From positions 22,842,662 to 22,906,661 of the forward strand of contig CM043791.1 in assembly GCA_023974075.1 (NCBI GenBank): a stretch of DNA of 64,000 nt. Direction: 5' to 3'. This document shows, in pieces, positions 12,640 through 24,046 of the stretch. The position numbers were made by a program, and so were the translations under genes. The stretch comes from Chaenocephalus aceratus (taxonomy: Eukaryota > Chordata > Actinopteri > Perciformes > Channichthyidae). A model generated the notes under the pieces. The model worked only from the letters and a program-made list of their open reading frames with translations, was not told the origin of the DNA and did not search any database. Each line of letters begins with the position of its first letter. The first letter of the stretch is position 1.

Positions 12640-13167
12640 TTCATCATCATCATGGCGGAAAGTCGGGGTGAGTATGGTCTTATTTTTACCACCACTACTT
12701 ACTCACCAGCTGTCCTGGCTTTTACCAAAACTTGTCTCTCCCCCCGGCCATTCTTCTTTTGTGCCTCGTTCCAAAAGAAAAGCCCCCTCAGTGGGTCGCG
12801 TGCTGTGTCAATATAAACAGAGCGTGTCTGGAGAGTTAGCAGCGTCGGACCAAACCATTTATGAAGAGTCTGGGGAGATCACCGGTACATGTTAATGTTC
12901 ATTTCCTAGTTAGAAACTTATTTGAATGAAATAAAATAAATTATGAGAGAGTATATAGAGTTTATAAGACAATGTAAAGGAAAAATAAGTTTACTTGTGT
13001 GTCAAAAAAGAAGTCATAGCAAATGTCTTTTACATGGTTCCCCCGTCACTGAGACAGTGGTGTTGACTGAAACAGATGTCCCAAGCGTCGCTTTCACATC
13101 TGAGCAGCAGAGAAAGTCTGAACACAGCGGAGAGGATGCTATAGAGGAGAAGATAATAAACTCAAGG
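12640..13167 (+). other. inava: Candidate 5' exons / promoter of inava
   Basis: A segment ending at a strong donor (AACTCAAG|GTGAGT, boundary 13167) is preceded by an open stretch rich in codon-like sequence from about 13040. Upstream, ATGGCGGAAAGTCGGG|GTGAGT near 12652-12667 and a third stretch ending ATCACCG|GTACAT near 12885 also look like exon ends. If the 13167 donor is joined to the acceptor before 17470, the frame hits TAG before the ATG at 17503, so these would be untranslated 5' exons. Assignment to inava rests only on position and strand. Confidence 0.3.
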
Positions 13168-16100
13168 TGAGTACACAATACTTTAAATAGGTTAACAACA
13201 TGATATATAATGGGAACATTACTGCAACCAGCAATTAAGCTTGGATGAAGTGTGTGATGGATGTGTTAATGTTACAAATCGGTAAACGTTTTTGTAACTC
13301 TATAGAGCCAATAGCCTACATTAATTTGCTATTTGTGCTGCATTATATGAGTCTTTAAACATATGATTAATATTATTAAGATAAGGGTGACTCTTATTCA
13401 GTGTTGTAAAGTAACTAAAGTAAATTTGTACAAGTCATGTACTTCATTATATGAGTTAACGTTGAGTATGTAATGTTTCTATTACTTGGTACTCCTACAT
13501 CACTACAATGTACTCTCTTTCTAACTGAATTTAAAAATACCAGTCACTTTGCAGACTTAACATTCAAAATTCTGAAAATATAATGCATATTCTGTTGATA
13601 TTTAAAGTAGTCCTAATGTGTGTTTATTATACGTATGTACTTTAAATTAAGTGCACTTTTACACAGGATTTAATATGGACAATTCAGTAACGTGATAGCC
13701 TTTTTTTACTTAGTAAAGTAGTAGTTTCAGTCTTAGTAAAGTAACCAGAAGATCCAAAAGGGATCTGACTTCTTCATTAAAAAATGCAGTTAAATATACA
13801 TCAGTTCCAACTTGGAAGGGAGGTTGAGTCTCTGCAGTGTAGTAACTTGTCTGTGTATTGTACCATATATGCACATGTTGCTTTCACTGATTAACAACTC
13901 TAATGTAATTGTGGCAGCAGGCTGGTTGCTGGCAGTTGTTTGTGCCCACTGCAATAAACATAATCTCCATCAGTCCACATGTTGACAGACATGCAGTGCT
14001 ACTGTGGTGTTATAGACAACACCTCTGTGTGATTTTGCCCCCGCAGTCCCCCTTTTCATTTTGTAAACGGTGGGTACTTGTGGGTGAAAAGCTGTAACCA
14101 CATCCTGCCACAACAGCCTGAGATGACCACCAGTGGCCTTTCAGAGGCCTCAGAAATGATGACTCAGAGGGACAAGGTGTCATGATCCCTGGGCAGCCCT
14201 TCAGCCTCTAGGGAACAATGGAGCATCTCTTCTTGCACTCTGTATTTACGCTGTCGTTTGGCTGGGACAGAGCTGGTGTGTCTGGCCAGCATATGGCCTC
14301 CAGTGACTGAGCGCAGGCCGGTATGGTGCTTATTACCCCTGCATTGTCTCTGCTGGAAAACGAAGACCCCTGCACTTCTTAACAGTATTGTTCTGACAAA
14401 GAAAAGAACCTGACAGTGTCGCTGTATTTGATACAGACTACTCAAAATAACCTTGGCTTTTTATGCTATCTCTGCATGTTGACACCATTGGTGGAAGAAC
14501 ACTTTGATCTTTTACTTTGGTATGGTAAAAACTACAGTCTTATATAAGTATATATACTATTGGATTGCATTATAAGTGTGATGCATTCATGTGTTTAATG
14601 CTGCAGCTGGTAAAGATACTATACTATCTCATGAAATACATCATCATGTATTAGTTTAGTTTGTTATACTTTGTATCAATAATCTAAAACTACAGCTTTC
14701 GAAATAAATGTAGTGCAGTTAAAGGGACAGTATTTGCTTTCAAAATGTAGTAGAGCAGAAGCACGTAATGGAAAGTAAGTTCAAAACATAAGTTAAGTTC
14801 AAAACATGAGTAAATGCACTCAGTTACTTTCCACCACTGTTTGCTGCCGTCTGTGCAGTTTTACACTCAGTGACAAAGATCTGACTCCAGTGTTCCAACA
14901 AAACACTTTCTTTTTTTTGTCCTCCTGCCGGTCTCCCACATTGATGCACTTTTCTTCCAGCAGCCCATATTGTGTGCAGAGTGGATCCATTTTGCTGAAT
15001 GGATTTTGGCTTTTCGTCAGACTCTGAAATAAGGCATGCTGTAAAGTCGTTAGGTTTCTTCCATGGTATCAGCACTCAGTGGAGAGTCTTAATTACAGGG
15101 TTTGAAGAGGCCTCGGTCTGGTTTCAGGCATCCCTCACTGTTTCCCCGGCGAGGCTGCATGGTCCCCATTGGTAATTCCAGGGCCGACCACAGTGGTAAT
15201 GAGCGCGGCGGTGGTGGCAGCATTCCAGGAGATCGCAGCTCCAAAGGCTCATGGGAAAGGGTGGTGGGGGGAAGTCTGGGAGACAGTGAATCCACATCAT
15301 GATCTCTTGCCATAAACACCCACTTCCGTAGATGATACACGGTCACGGTCTGATGAGTGGCGAGGATGGGAGGGATGGTCCGCTCCCATCCCTGACACGT
15401 TTCTAGATAGACTTAATTAGTGATGATCACATGCCCCGCAATCAAGATGTTTTGACTACATCAATCAAGCCGGGCGGAGACTGTGCTATCAGCAGCTATC
15501 CCTCCAGGAAATGGCCTGCTATTCCTATACGCTCAATCAAGAAAAGTATTGTTTTTTTGGCTCTCATAGAGCACTCCCTCAAGCTTGTATGTAAGCTACG
15601 ACAAATGGCATCAACATCTCAATAAGCTGCAACTTCTGGTGAGATCTGCTGTTTTAGTGAGATCTGCTGTTTTTCCCAAAAGCACCCACCCACTCACACA
15701 GCCTAGACCTCCGACCACAGACTCTTGTGAAAGTCTTCAGAGAGTTATGGGGTGTAGGTGGGTAAATCCTGCAGTACCCTGCCTGTCTCTGATTACCAGG
15801 CTGGATTCCTGTTGACGTCTTTAGTTTGAGAACGCTGCAGCATGGAGACATGTGTCTGAACGTGCAGCAGTCCTCGCACAGTAAAAACTCAGCACTGTTC
15901 CTTTCCCCATCTCTCACTGCTGCCTTGTCTCAATATTGGCCCCACAACGAGTCGTCAGCAGATATGGTGCCCACAGCAGATTATTGAGACTGGTCGGTGG
16001 ATACAGGGCCTTTGTTGCAGTGTTGTTGTACTGACTCGAGCAGCCTGTGCCTCATTGTACTTTACAGCTGCTCATAGCTGCGTCAGTTCACATGAGTTGC

Positions 16101-17468
16101 GGTGGTGAATGGGTCAGGCCGCTGAGATCCACAATAATATCCTGTCCACCTCCGTGTCCTCCTGGTCCCTACAGGAAGGCCTGATACCAATCTCCAAACA
16201 CAGAGGATGAGACATGAGCTGAGGATTATACATGGCCGCCTTATGATCACAATCATTTATACCATGTCTGTTTTCATCTAGCCTTCCCTTTTATTCCGGA
16301 CTAGAGCTGCGAAGATTAGTCTACTTATAGTCAATTCAATAGACAGAAATATAAAACTGTAAAGTCAACTCAATAACTTTGGGTTGACATTTTACAAACC
16401 AAACGATTAATCAATTAACCTAGAAAATATCATTTTATTTATCATTGATACAAATGATTGTTATTATCAGTCTTATCCCTGATTTACGTCACATCATTTG
16501 GTTCTGAAATGAAGATTTGTTTCCATGATATAAATAAAGAAACTTCTTGATTAAATACTTGAGGCTAATGATATCCTTTAATCACTTAGTTGGCGGTCAA
16601 ATGTTCTCTTTTGATCTGCAGGCCTTCTTTAAGAGAGGGTGGTTGCTGTCATGTGAGATCCAGGAAAAATGGATTAACTTAAGAAAATGTTGTCATGACG
16701 CAATTTCTCCAAAACAGGAACCCACAGACGCCTGGCCAGGTTTAAAAGGCCTCGACTTATCCCTAAATGTTTACTCCAATTTGCTGTCGCCATTGTTTTC
16801 CTCTTCTTGTTGTCGCATCTTGGTTTTTGTTTATTGTCAGTCAGATGTTTTAGGGACAGCAACAGTGAACAGAGTGGGCCATAACATGATTGCGCTCGTC
16901 TGTTTGTGAAAGTGTGTTAGTGAAATGGGCAGGGACCTTGTGCTCTGATGCTACGTGGACAAGCCCAGCATTGAGACATTCTTCCACTTCAAAGCCCCTG
17001 AGGGTTTTCTGGACACTGGTTGAATAGGAGCTGAGGGAGGGGTGCGTGGGGGGAACAGGTGCAGTCCATGAGTGGGGTAATTCCTGCTGCCATCTGCTTT
17101 CTTTTTCGGGGTCTGGGCTCTTTAAACGCCCTCTGACACGCCTCATGGAGACACGCTCTCCTCGCCAGCCGCACCGTGCCCCGTCACCATGGCACCACGA
17201 TTCGGATTAACCCCCGCACATGTGCCGAGTCAACCGTGGGGGTCTGCCTCTTTTGTGAGGGAGAAAGAGCTGGAGGAGGTGGGGACGGGGGGATGGAGAG
17301 CTGTATGGATAAGTGTGTGAAAAGACACTCGCCAGTCATTCACTTGTGTTAAGTTAAGCAGCAGCAGGGAGCATGAATGAAGCCATGTGGTGTGAAAACA
17401 ACAGGGGAATCTGTACAAGTGATCAATCTTATTTTGACTAATCTCAGTTATATGTGCTTATTTGAACA
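13168..17468. other. Non-coding region upstream of inava coding exons
   Basis: No recognisable protein exon. It holds degenerate fish repeats with 'agtaaagtagta' and 'acttaagta' motifs (about 13390-13760), the MITE at 14486, and a repeat with 'agagctgcgaagatta' and 'aaacgattaatcaatta' (about 16307-16430). GC-richer stretches at 15100-15300 and 16980-17260 have short open frames in several registers but no splice-consistent or homologous protein. They could be alternative first exons or enhancers. Confidence 0.45.
14486..14839. mobile_element. Short non-autonomous DNA transposon (TGGTGGAA termini)
   Basis: The left end cattggtggaagaac and the right end, read on the other strand, cagtggtggaaagtaac form imperfect terminal inverted repeats around about 350 bp of AT-rich non-coding DNA with 'acttt' and 'gtagagcagaagc' motifs. 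These are typical of a very common fish repeat. The superfamily is not clear from the termini. Confidence 0.5.
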
Positions 17469-17502
17469 GGTACTTCTATAAACTTAAGAGCAGATAGTCA
17501 AG

Positions 17503-20500
17503 ATGACGGCTATCGAGAGTAAAGAGGAGATCAGTGACACTGACAGCGGGATAATCGTGCACTCTGGTAAGAAAATCACCACAAAATACCACATCTGATT
17601 TCCATGTATGTCATTTATAAGTGAGCATAATCAAACTTAAAACCTTGAAAAGAGCAAGTTCATGTCAGATTGTTGAATTTATTTATAATTTAGCAACTTG
17701 TTTCTAACTTACTAACGAATAAAATCATGTGATGCTCACAAGTTGCAATTTTTCAAAAGCAACTATGAATTTGATACACAATGTAGGCACAAAAAGAAAA
17801 CGTTCAGGTCATAAAAATGATGAAGAAAGCCTTATTTAAGTCTTACTTTATCGTCCCTCTGGCAAATTTGCCCTGGAAATCTGGGTGTCTTCAGTATGAT
17901 ATACCCGCAAAACACAATTAAAAAGGCATTAATACGTGCATCCATTAAATGCACATTACCATCTACATCTGTGTGTCTGCAGTCCCTGACAGCCCTGTGT
18001 CCCCGGTGAAGGACCTGACCACACACACCAGAGCCCTGAAGCTGAAGCACCAGTCTCTGGAGGAGCGCCTGGAGCTCTGCCTGCTGGAGCTCAGGCAGCT
18101 CTGCATCAGGGAGGCGGTAAGTCATCTCTAGATGTAAACATGTACAGAATGTTATTTAAAGGTCACCTATTATGCAACATCCACCTTTTCATATCTTTTA
18201 TACAAACATATGTCCCCTGTGCGTTAAGAGATTCAGAAAGTTTCATGAAAGAAAGAATCTCTCTCTTTTTGTCCTGATCCATTTATATAAAAACCTCAGC
18301 AAAATCAGCTGATCGCATTTTGGCCATTTTGTGATGTCACAATTTCTTTTTGGGGTTATGCAACCATTAGCCAATAGCGTACCAAGGTAACACCCGCCCA
18401 CCTTCTCACCTGAATCTCCTCCTAGAGCACCATTGTGTTCTTTCAAACCAAACACTTGGCAGAGGGGCGTTGGGAGTGGCAGGTCATTTGTATTTAAAGC
18501 TACAGACCCAGAATCAGCACAACCGGGCTGAAACAGAGGGGTTTATGGGATGCTACAATGATCTGTTTAGTATTTCGAGCCAAACACTTCAGAGACATGT
18601 TTTGTTTACACCTGAGACTGAGACCTACAATATATTGTTGAAAAATAGTAAAGTAGGGGACCTTTAAAGTAGGTCTAAATAGTATAGGTTATAGTACTAC
18701 TATAGTACTCAAACTTGTCCCTCTTTGGTAATCATGACTTTTATGAATTGACAGGAGCTGACTGGCGAGCTGCCCTCAGATTATCCTCTGATGCCAGATG
18801 AGAAGCTTCCCCGGGTCAGAAGGAGGATCGGAGCTTCCTTCAAGCTCGACGAAGGTCTGATCCATGTGAATGAACAGGTAGGAGCCGCCATCAGAGGATA
18901 ATGTTTTTATGCGATGAAAGAGATGATCATTTATCAGCTTAGACTAAATGTCAGAACTTGTGTTTATCCTAGGATTCAAAGCTACAAGTGCTGGAAACTG
19001 ACCTGGCTGTTCAGAGGCAAATTTATGAGGCGTCCCGCAAACTGTCCCTGGAGGGCAAGCTCAGCAAACCACAGAAGAAGAGTCGACTGCAGCAGTGCAA
19101 GAGGGAGGAGAAGAAGGTGAAGGATCTGCAGGAAGCCGTGTTCCAGCAGAGGATCAAGAGTGAATGCAACTCTCCATGCATCTCCAACAGCAAAAACAAA
19201 GGTGAGGACGCTGCTGCCCTCCTGAGGACAAACTGCGCATCGCACTCCTGAACACTCGGTGGGTTTGATGTACATCTTTAAAACGTGTCCTTTCTGTCTG
19301 CAGATCTGTGCATGTCTGATGACAGCTCCCTGTCTGATGTGGTGGCCCTGGATGATGGTGAGTGGAGAGTACATTTGTAAATATAAGATTATCATCACTC
19401 TGACTCGGACCAGCATGCTTAGATTAGGACATACATTAGAAAGGAAGACCTTTCCTTTCCCTGACGCCCCTAAAATATAATGCATTGTAAACATAGTGTT
19501 AATGCATTGTAAAAATGTCTTATAGCACTGTACGATTATAGTTCTAAGCACATATCAATATTCATTATGGTTTATACAAATAATCATTCCATAATATCAA
19601 GCATTTTATAATGACTTAAAAAGGTAAGGTATCAAAATACCTTATTTTGCTGGTCACTCACTGACATCGTTTTTGCAATCCATACCTAAAATGCATTATA
19701 TTCATACTTAGGCTTTATATGATTATACTGCATATAGTATGATAAAAAGGCATTGTTCAAATATTATATTGTATTACAACTATGGGAATTATAATGAAAT
19801 TAGCAAATGAACTATTATGATGCTTGACCTTATACTTAATAATGTGTAATGATTATCGTAAAAGGCATTCTGAATATTTTGAGGGCTTTTTAGAATGCAT
19901 TGCTCGGAGCAGATTATATTGCATTACAAGTATGTTTATGATGCAGTATAGACCTGGGCCTCATAGAAAGTACTGCCTTAGGAATTAGAAGTATTAATCA
20001 TCCTTTTGGGTGGTGATATTTTGAAGCAGCAGGAAACTGACATGTTTGATGTTTTCTGTGATCGTCCACAGACGTAGACTCGATCAGCCCTCTCTCTCCT
20101 CCAGTTTTGGGCTACTCCGATCCCCTCCAGCTGTCATCCAGCAGCCTCCAGTCATCGAGCCAGCTCAGCGTGGAGTACCAGCGCTCGCCCATCCAGAACT
20201 CTCCGTGGAAAGAGTCCAGTCTGGATCCGCCTTACCGGAAACCCCCCAACCCTCGCTCTGCTGGCAGCAGCAGGTCCAGGTAAGAGTCTGAATGTTTAAT
20301 AACAACCCGTCCAATACATCTAATACAACTGCACTGGGTAGAGTGTGTCAACCAAGGTTAATATATTCTTTTGTTATTTAATTGTACAAGACTCAATGGC
20401 AAAAAACTGGGGATTAATTAAATGTCAAGTTTGTTTAAAGCTGTCTGATTTTTTTTGTTTTTTTAACCACGTAATTGTTTCATTTTAATCACATCTTTAG

Positions 20501-22739
20501 TACCGGATATTGTTATTATATAGTTTTAGTTTGCAACATTATTTTCTACTGCTTATTTTCACTTAGTTTACTATAATAACCCTGGTGTCAACAAGACTAA
20601 AATATATAAACTTAATAACAAATAAAATAAACAAGAATCTTACTGTCTGTCTTCATATCCCACATCATGCTTTCCCCTCCTTGTTCACAGTAGTCCAGCA
20701 GGAACCCAGATACCTGCAGAGAGCATAATTCCTCTGTCTCAGTTCATAAGGAACGCGGCCATGCGTCAGAACCACTCCTGCAGCGCCCCCTCCACCCCCG
20801 AGCTGCACGTACGCCGACAGTACACCCAGTCCTTCAGGTACAGACAACTCAGATTCATTAGCACACTTATGCACAAAGAGCATTACTCTCAACTAATAAA
20901 CATTTGAATACACTCAATCATAGATCCCATTTTCAGGAGTGTTATTGTTTTCAATGTTGTTGTATCAACATTGAAAACACTCCAGTAGGACTCAGATGAG
21001 GATGTTGCACTTTTCCTTATACATGTGATGTTTTGGTGTTGTTGTTTTTTTGTTTTGTTTCTTTCCGTTAACTGTCAAGTGGGAACTAAGTATTTTTTGT
21101 TGTAAGTTTTTGTGTTTCTCTTATTTTCATACAATACTGTTATGATTGGCTGTGAATAAGAAAATATGAAGGACAGACCATCTATTTCTATTTATTAAAA
21201 TGTCTTTGAGAAAGGGGCAGGTAATATACGATTATCTTTCTTCTCCCTGCTCCTTTTCGGGTATGGTGTGTTTATAGAGACATGTTTTATATATAATTGT
21301 TATACATTAAGTTGTGCATACCATGAACGGAACAAATTAAAAAAATGAAATGAAATATCCTATTGTTCTATCTATTTAATATAATTTCTGTTTTATAACG
21401 GAGGCAACTTTTAAGTAACCCACTTTGGCTGGAGATAAACTAAATATCTTTTGAATCTGGAAACAACGTGTGCTATCATTTTACAATTTCTCATGATGTG
21501 TCTCCACAGACTTCCCAAAAAGAAGCTGCCTGCTGACCTGGAGCGTCTGGGCTCAGAAAACAATCGGGGACGAACCAGGCTGCCTCAGCGAAGATGCTTT
21601 GCTGACTTCATGGTGCGTACTCCGGAGTATTCGCCCTTACGTCCTTACCAGTCCAGCTCGGAGGACAGCAGCTCGGAGCACTCCTCCTCCTCCTACATCA
21701 GCTCCCCCGGCAGGGAGAAACCCACCGAGATGCCCAAGCTCTGCCCGCCGCCTTACGGGTTCCACTTCGGAGCGCAGAAGAAAGCGATCCCCAACTTCTC
21801 CAGCTCACCCAAGAACATCAACCAGTGTCAGCCCAGCCCCGCCTACACCAGGGCCGAGGCTGTCCCCCTCTCCCCTCAGGACCCAGACATTGGACAGAGC
21901 TTCCTGTCCGCCCTTCCTCCTCCTGTGGCACTCAGCCCTCAGCAAATACACTGGCAGGAGGCAGCATTGTCCCAGAGCAGAATCCTAAAGCCCCCTCCGC
22001 CGTACACCAGGCTGGTGCGCACGCCCTCGCTGAATGAGTACCCTAACCACGCCGTCCGGCTGCTGCCCAGGGACATCGTGTCGGAGGAGTTGAAGTCGTG
22101 GCATCAGAGGAATCAGCTGCAGAGGAATCAGCAGAGCCCCCTGAGCGCCAGGAGCCCCACCTCGCCTCATCTGCCTCCATTCAGACAGGTTGGTGCTGAT
22201 TATCATTTCAAAATGATAAATGCCCCTAAGAAGCATGTTTGATGGAGTTATCACGGCTGCAGCTAGTCTGTTGATTATTTAATAAAGTCATATTAATATA
22301 TCAATCAATGTCCATCTATCTTCTGGAATCAAAGGGTGAACATTTAAAAGTTGTGTTTTTTACTCAAAACTCTATTTTAATAACTAAAGAAATCCCTAGG
22401 GCCTTTCGCGATGTGTTTATTGCTGATGTTGACATTGGGATGACGATTTAAACATTATGCGACAATAATGACATGGAGAAGCAGTAATAGGTATTTCTGT
22501 TTGAAAAATCACATATTAGTTGATTTTTAAAATAATAATGACAATAAAATAGCTGAAAATGGTTCTTCTGATGAACTCACTTGATGCTAATATGTATATG
22601 TACTGAAAGCTTGAGGTGAACACTGATTTCATGACTGTTTCCGCAGGGTTTGGGTCACGTGATTCTGCAGAGGGCCGCAGACGGGACCCCCCTCCAGTGG
22701 TTCATTGCGGAGGACGCTGAGATCGTGAGCCAGGTGTAG
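17503..22739 (+). CDS. inava: INAVA (C1orf106)-like, CUPID-domain protein, 576 aa
   Basis: Exons: 17503-17566, 17983-18116, 18755-18877, 18973-19201, 19304-19357, 20072-20279, 20691-20837, 21510-22188, 22647-22739; total 1731 nt with all phases consistent. INAVA binds cytohesins and stabilises epithelial junctions; it also amplifies innate receptor signalling. The N-terminal CUPID domain (DUF3338) is about residues 20-160: DSPVSPVKDLT, LEERLELCLLELRQLCIREA, ELTGELPSDYPL and RVRRRIGASFKLDEG, then a helix with LEGKLSKPQKKSRLQQ. Downstream, IQNSPWKESSLD, RLVRTPSLNEYP, SEELKSWHQRNQL and the C-terminal PLQWFIAEDAEIVSQV match human INAVA blocks. No FERM domain precedes it, which separates it from FRMD4A/B. 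The middle is Ser/Pro-rich and disordered. ATG 17503 is chosen because an in-frame stop lies just upstream in the same exon. The human protein is 663 aa, so the linker is shorter here. Confidence 0.92.
18160..18663 (-). mobile_element. TTAA-flanked MITE, family 1, copy b
   Basis: A 504-bp copy in inava intron 2, inverted relative to the copy at 9160. Ends are AGGTCACCTATTATGC and GTAGGGGACCT, flanked on both sides by TTAA (18156-18159 and 18664-18667). The intact target duplication makes the boundaries firm. Confidence 0.85.
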
Positions 22740-23383
22740 CGGAGACCTGTCGCTCTGCATATCCCTCTCTATTTATCGCTGTATTTATTTGAACTCTCTG
22801 TGAGATTGTATGTTGACACGATGGAAAACACGCGGACCTATCGGTACCCAGATGAGTGCATTTCTCTTTTTCACAGTTGTTTTTTTATTTAAAACTTAAT
22901 GTATGGTGTATTCCAGTTTTATTTATATTAAAACATTTCCTAATAGATATTTCTAAAAGCATTCAGAAGTGAATTAAGGTTCATGCAAACAGATCTAAAA
23001 AGCATTTGCTGTGGCTTCAAGGATTTCTTTGTGTCTGGCACACATTTTGCACATGAAATTCATTCACACTAGTTTTCAAATACATTTCCAAATCTTAATA
23101 TAATATTTTATTCTTTATTTATCGGTTACTAAGAGTTTCCCCGATTCAACAAGTAGATTTATTAACAAAATGCTGATATGAATTTGAACATGCATCTCTC
23201 TTTTTTAAAGTTAAATATAGTTTAACATCTAACCATGACGTGAGAACTCAACGTTTGCTATTAACTTTTGAGTATTAATCACTGATGCCTTAAACAGTGG
23301 TTTGATGAATGTTTTCACTGCAGTTTGGTGTTTTCTTACTAACCGAGTGATTGTATCAGTTTTGATATGTTTTGTATATTTAT

Positions 23384-23389
23384 AATAAA
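23384..23389 (+). terminator. inava: Poly(A) signal of inava
   Basis: AATAAA in tataataaaatcctg, about 645 bases after the inava stop, followed by GT-rich sequence (gttacatgtgtggctttgtg). The 3' UTR between is AT-rich without other features. Confidence 0.7.
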
Positions 23390-23438
23390 ATCCTGAAAGT
23401 TACATGTGTGGCTTTGTGACCTAGAAGGTAGAGTATTT

Positions 23439-23940
23439 CAAGGGCAAAATCCACTTTTTCATGTCTTTTATACATCAACATGTGTCCTCTCTGCGTAAAT
23501 AGATTCTGAAAGTTTCAGAAAAAAAGATTCTCTCTCTTTTCGTTCTGATCCATTTATATAAAAACCTGTCTGAAAATGAGCTGATCAGACTTTAGCCACG
23601 TTATGATGTCATAACGATTTGTTTGGGTTGTGTAACCATTAGCCAATCACCAACCAAGGTACCCCCCCCCCCCCCACCTTATCACCTGAATCTCCTCCTA
23701 GAGCACCATTATGTTCTTTTTAACCAAATATCTCTCAGAGGGGCGTGGGGAGTGGCTCCTTATTTTCATCTAAAGTAACAGACAGAGAATCAGCACTTTT
23801 GAAACAGGGCTGAAACAGAGGGGATTATGGGATGCTACAATGATCTGTTTGGTATTTCTAGGCCAAACATTTCAGAAACATGTTTTGTATATATCTGAGA
23901 CCTATAATATATTGATAGAAAACAGTATAATAGGGGACCT
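23439..23940 (-). mobile_element. TTAA-flanked MITE, family 1, copy c
   Basis: Same orientation as the copy at 18160. The right end GGGGACCT is followed by TTAA (23941-23944). The left end is degraded (ttcaagggcaaaatcc, about 12 bp of the terminus lost). It contains a C-run at about 23660. It fills most of the short gap between the convergent 3' ends of inava and the IRAG-family gene. Confidence 0.75.
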
Positions 23941-24046
23941 TTAAAACCAAAAATATATGTTATACCTTTATACAAAGACTGATACTGATAGGTGTTTCAG
24001 CTCTACACACTCTACCCACAGTTACACAGCGTCCTCATTATGATAT

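Noticed and set aside
15089..15346. GC-rich open frames near 15.1-15.3 kb as a gene
   Set aside because: Frames are open on both strands with no consistent splice sites or family motif; more likely composition.
18982..19551. 189-residue minus-strand frame across inava
   Set aside because: It is antisense to the inava exon at 18973-19201, has no homology, and the sense frame matches the CUPID family.
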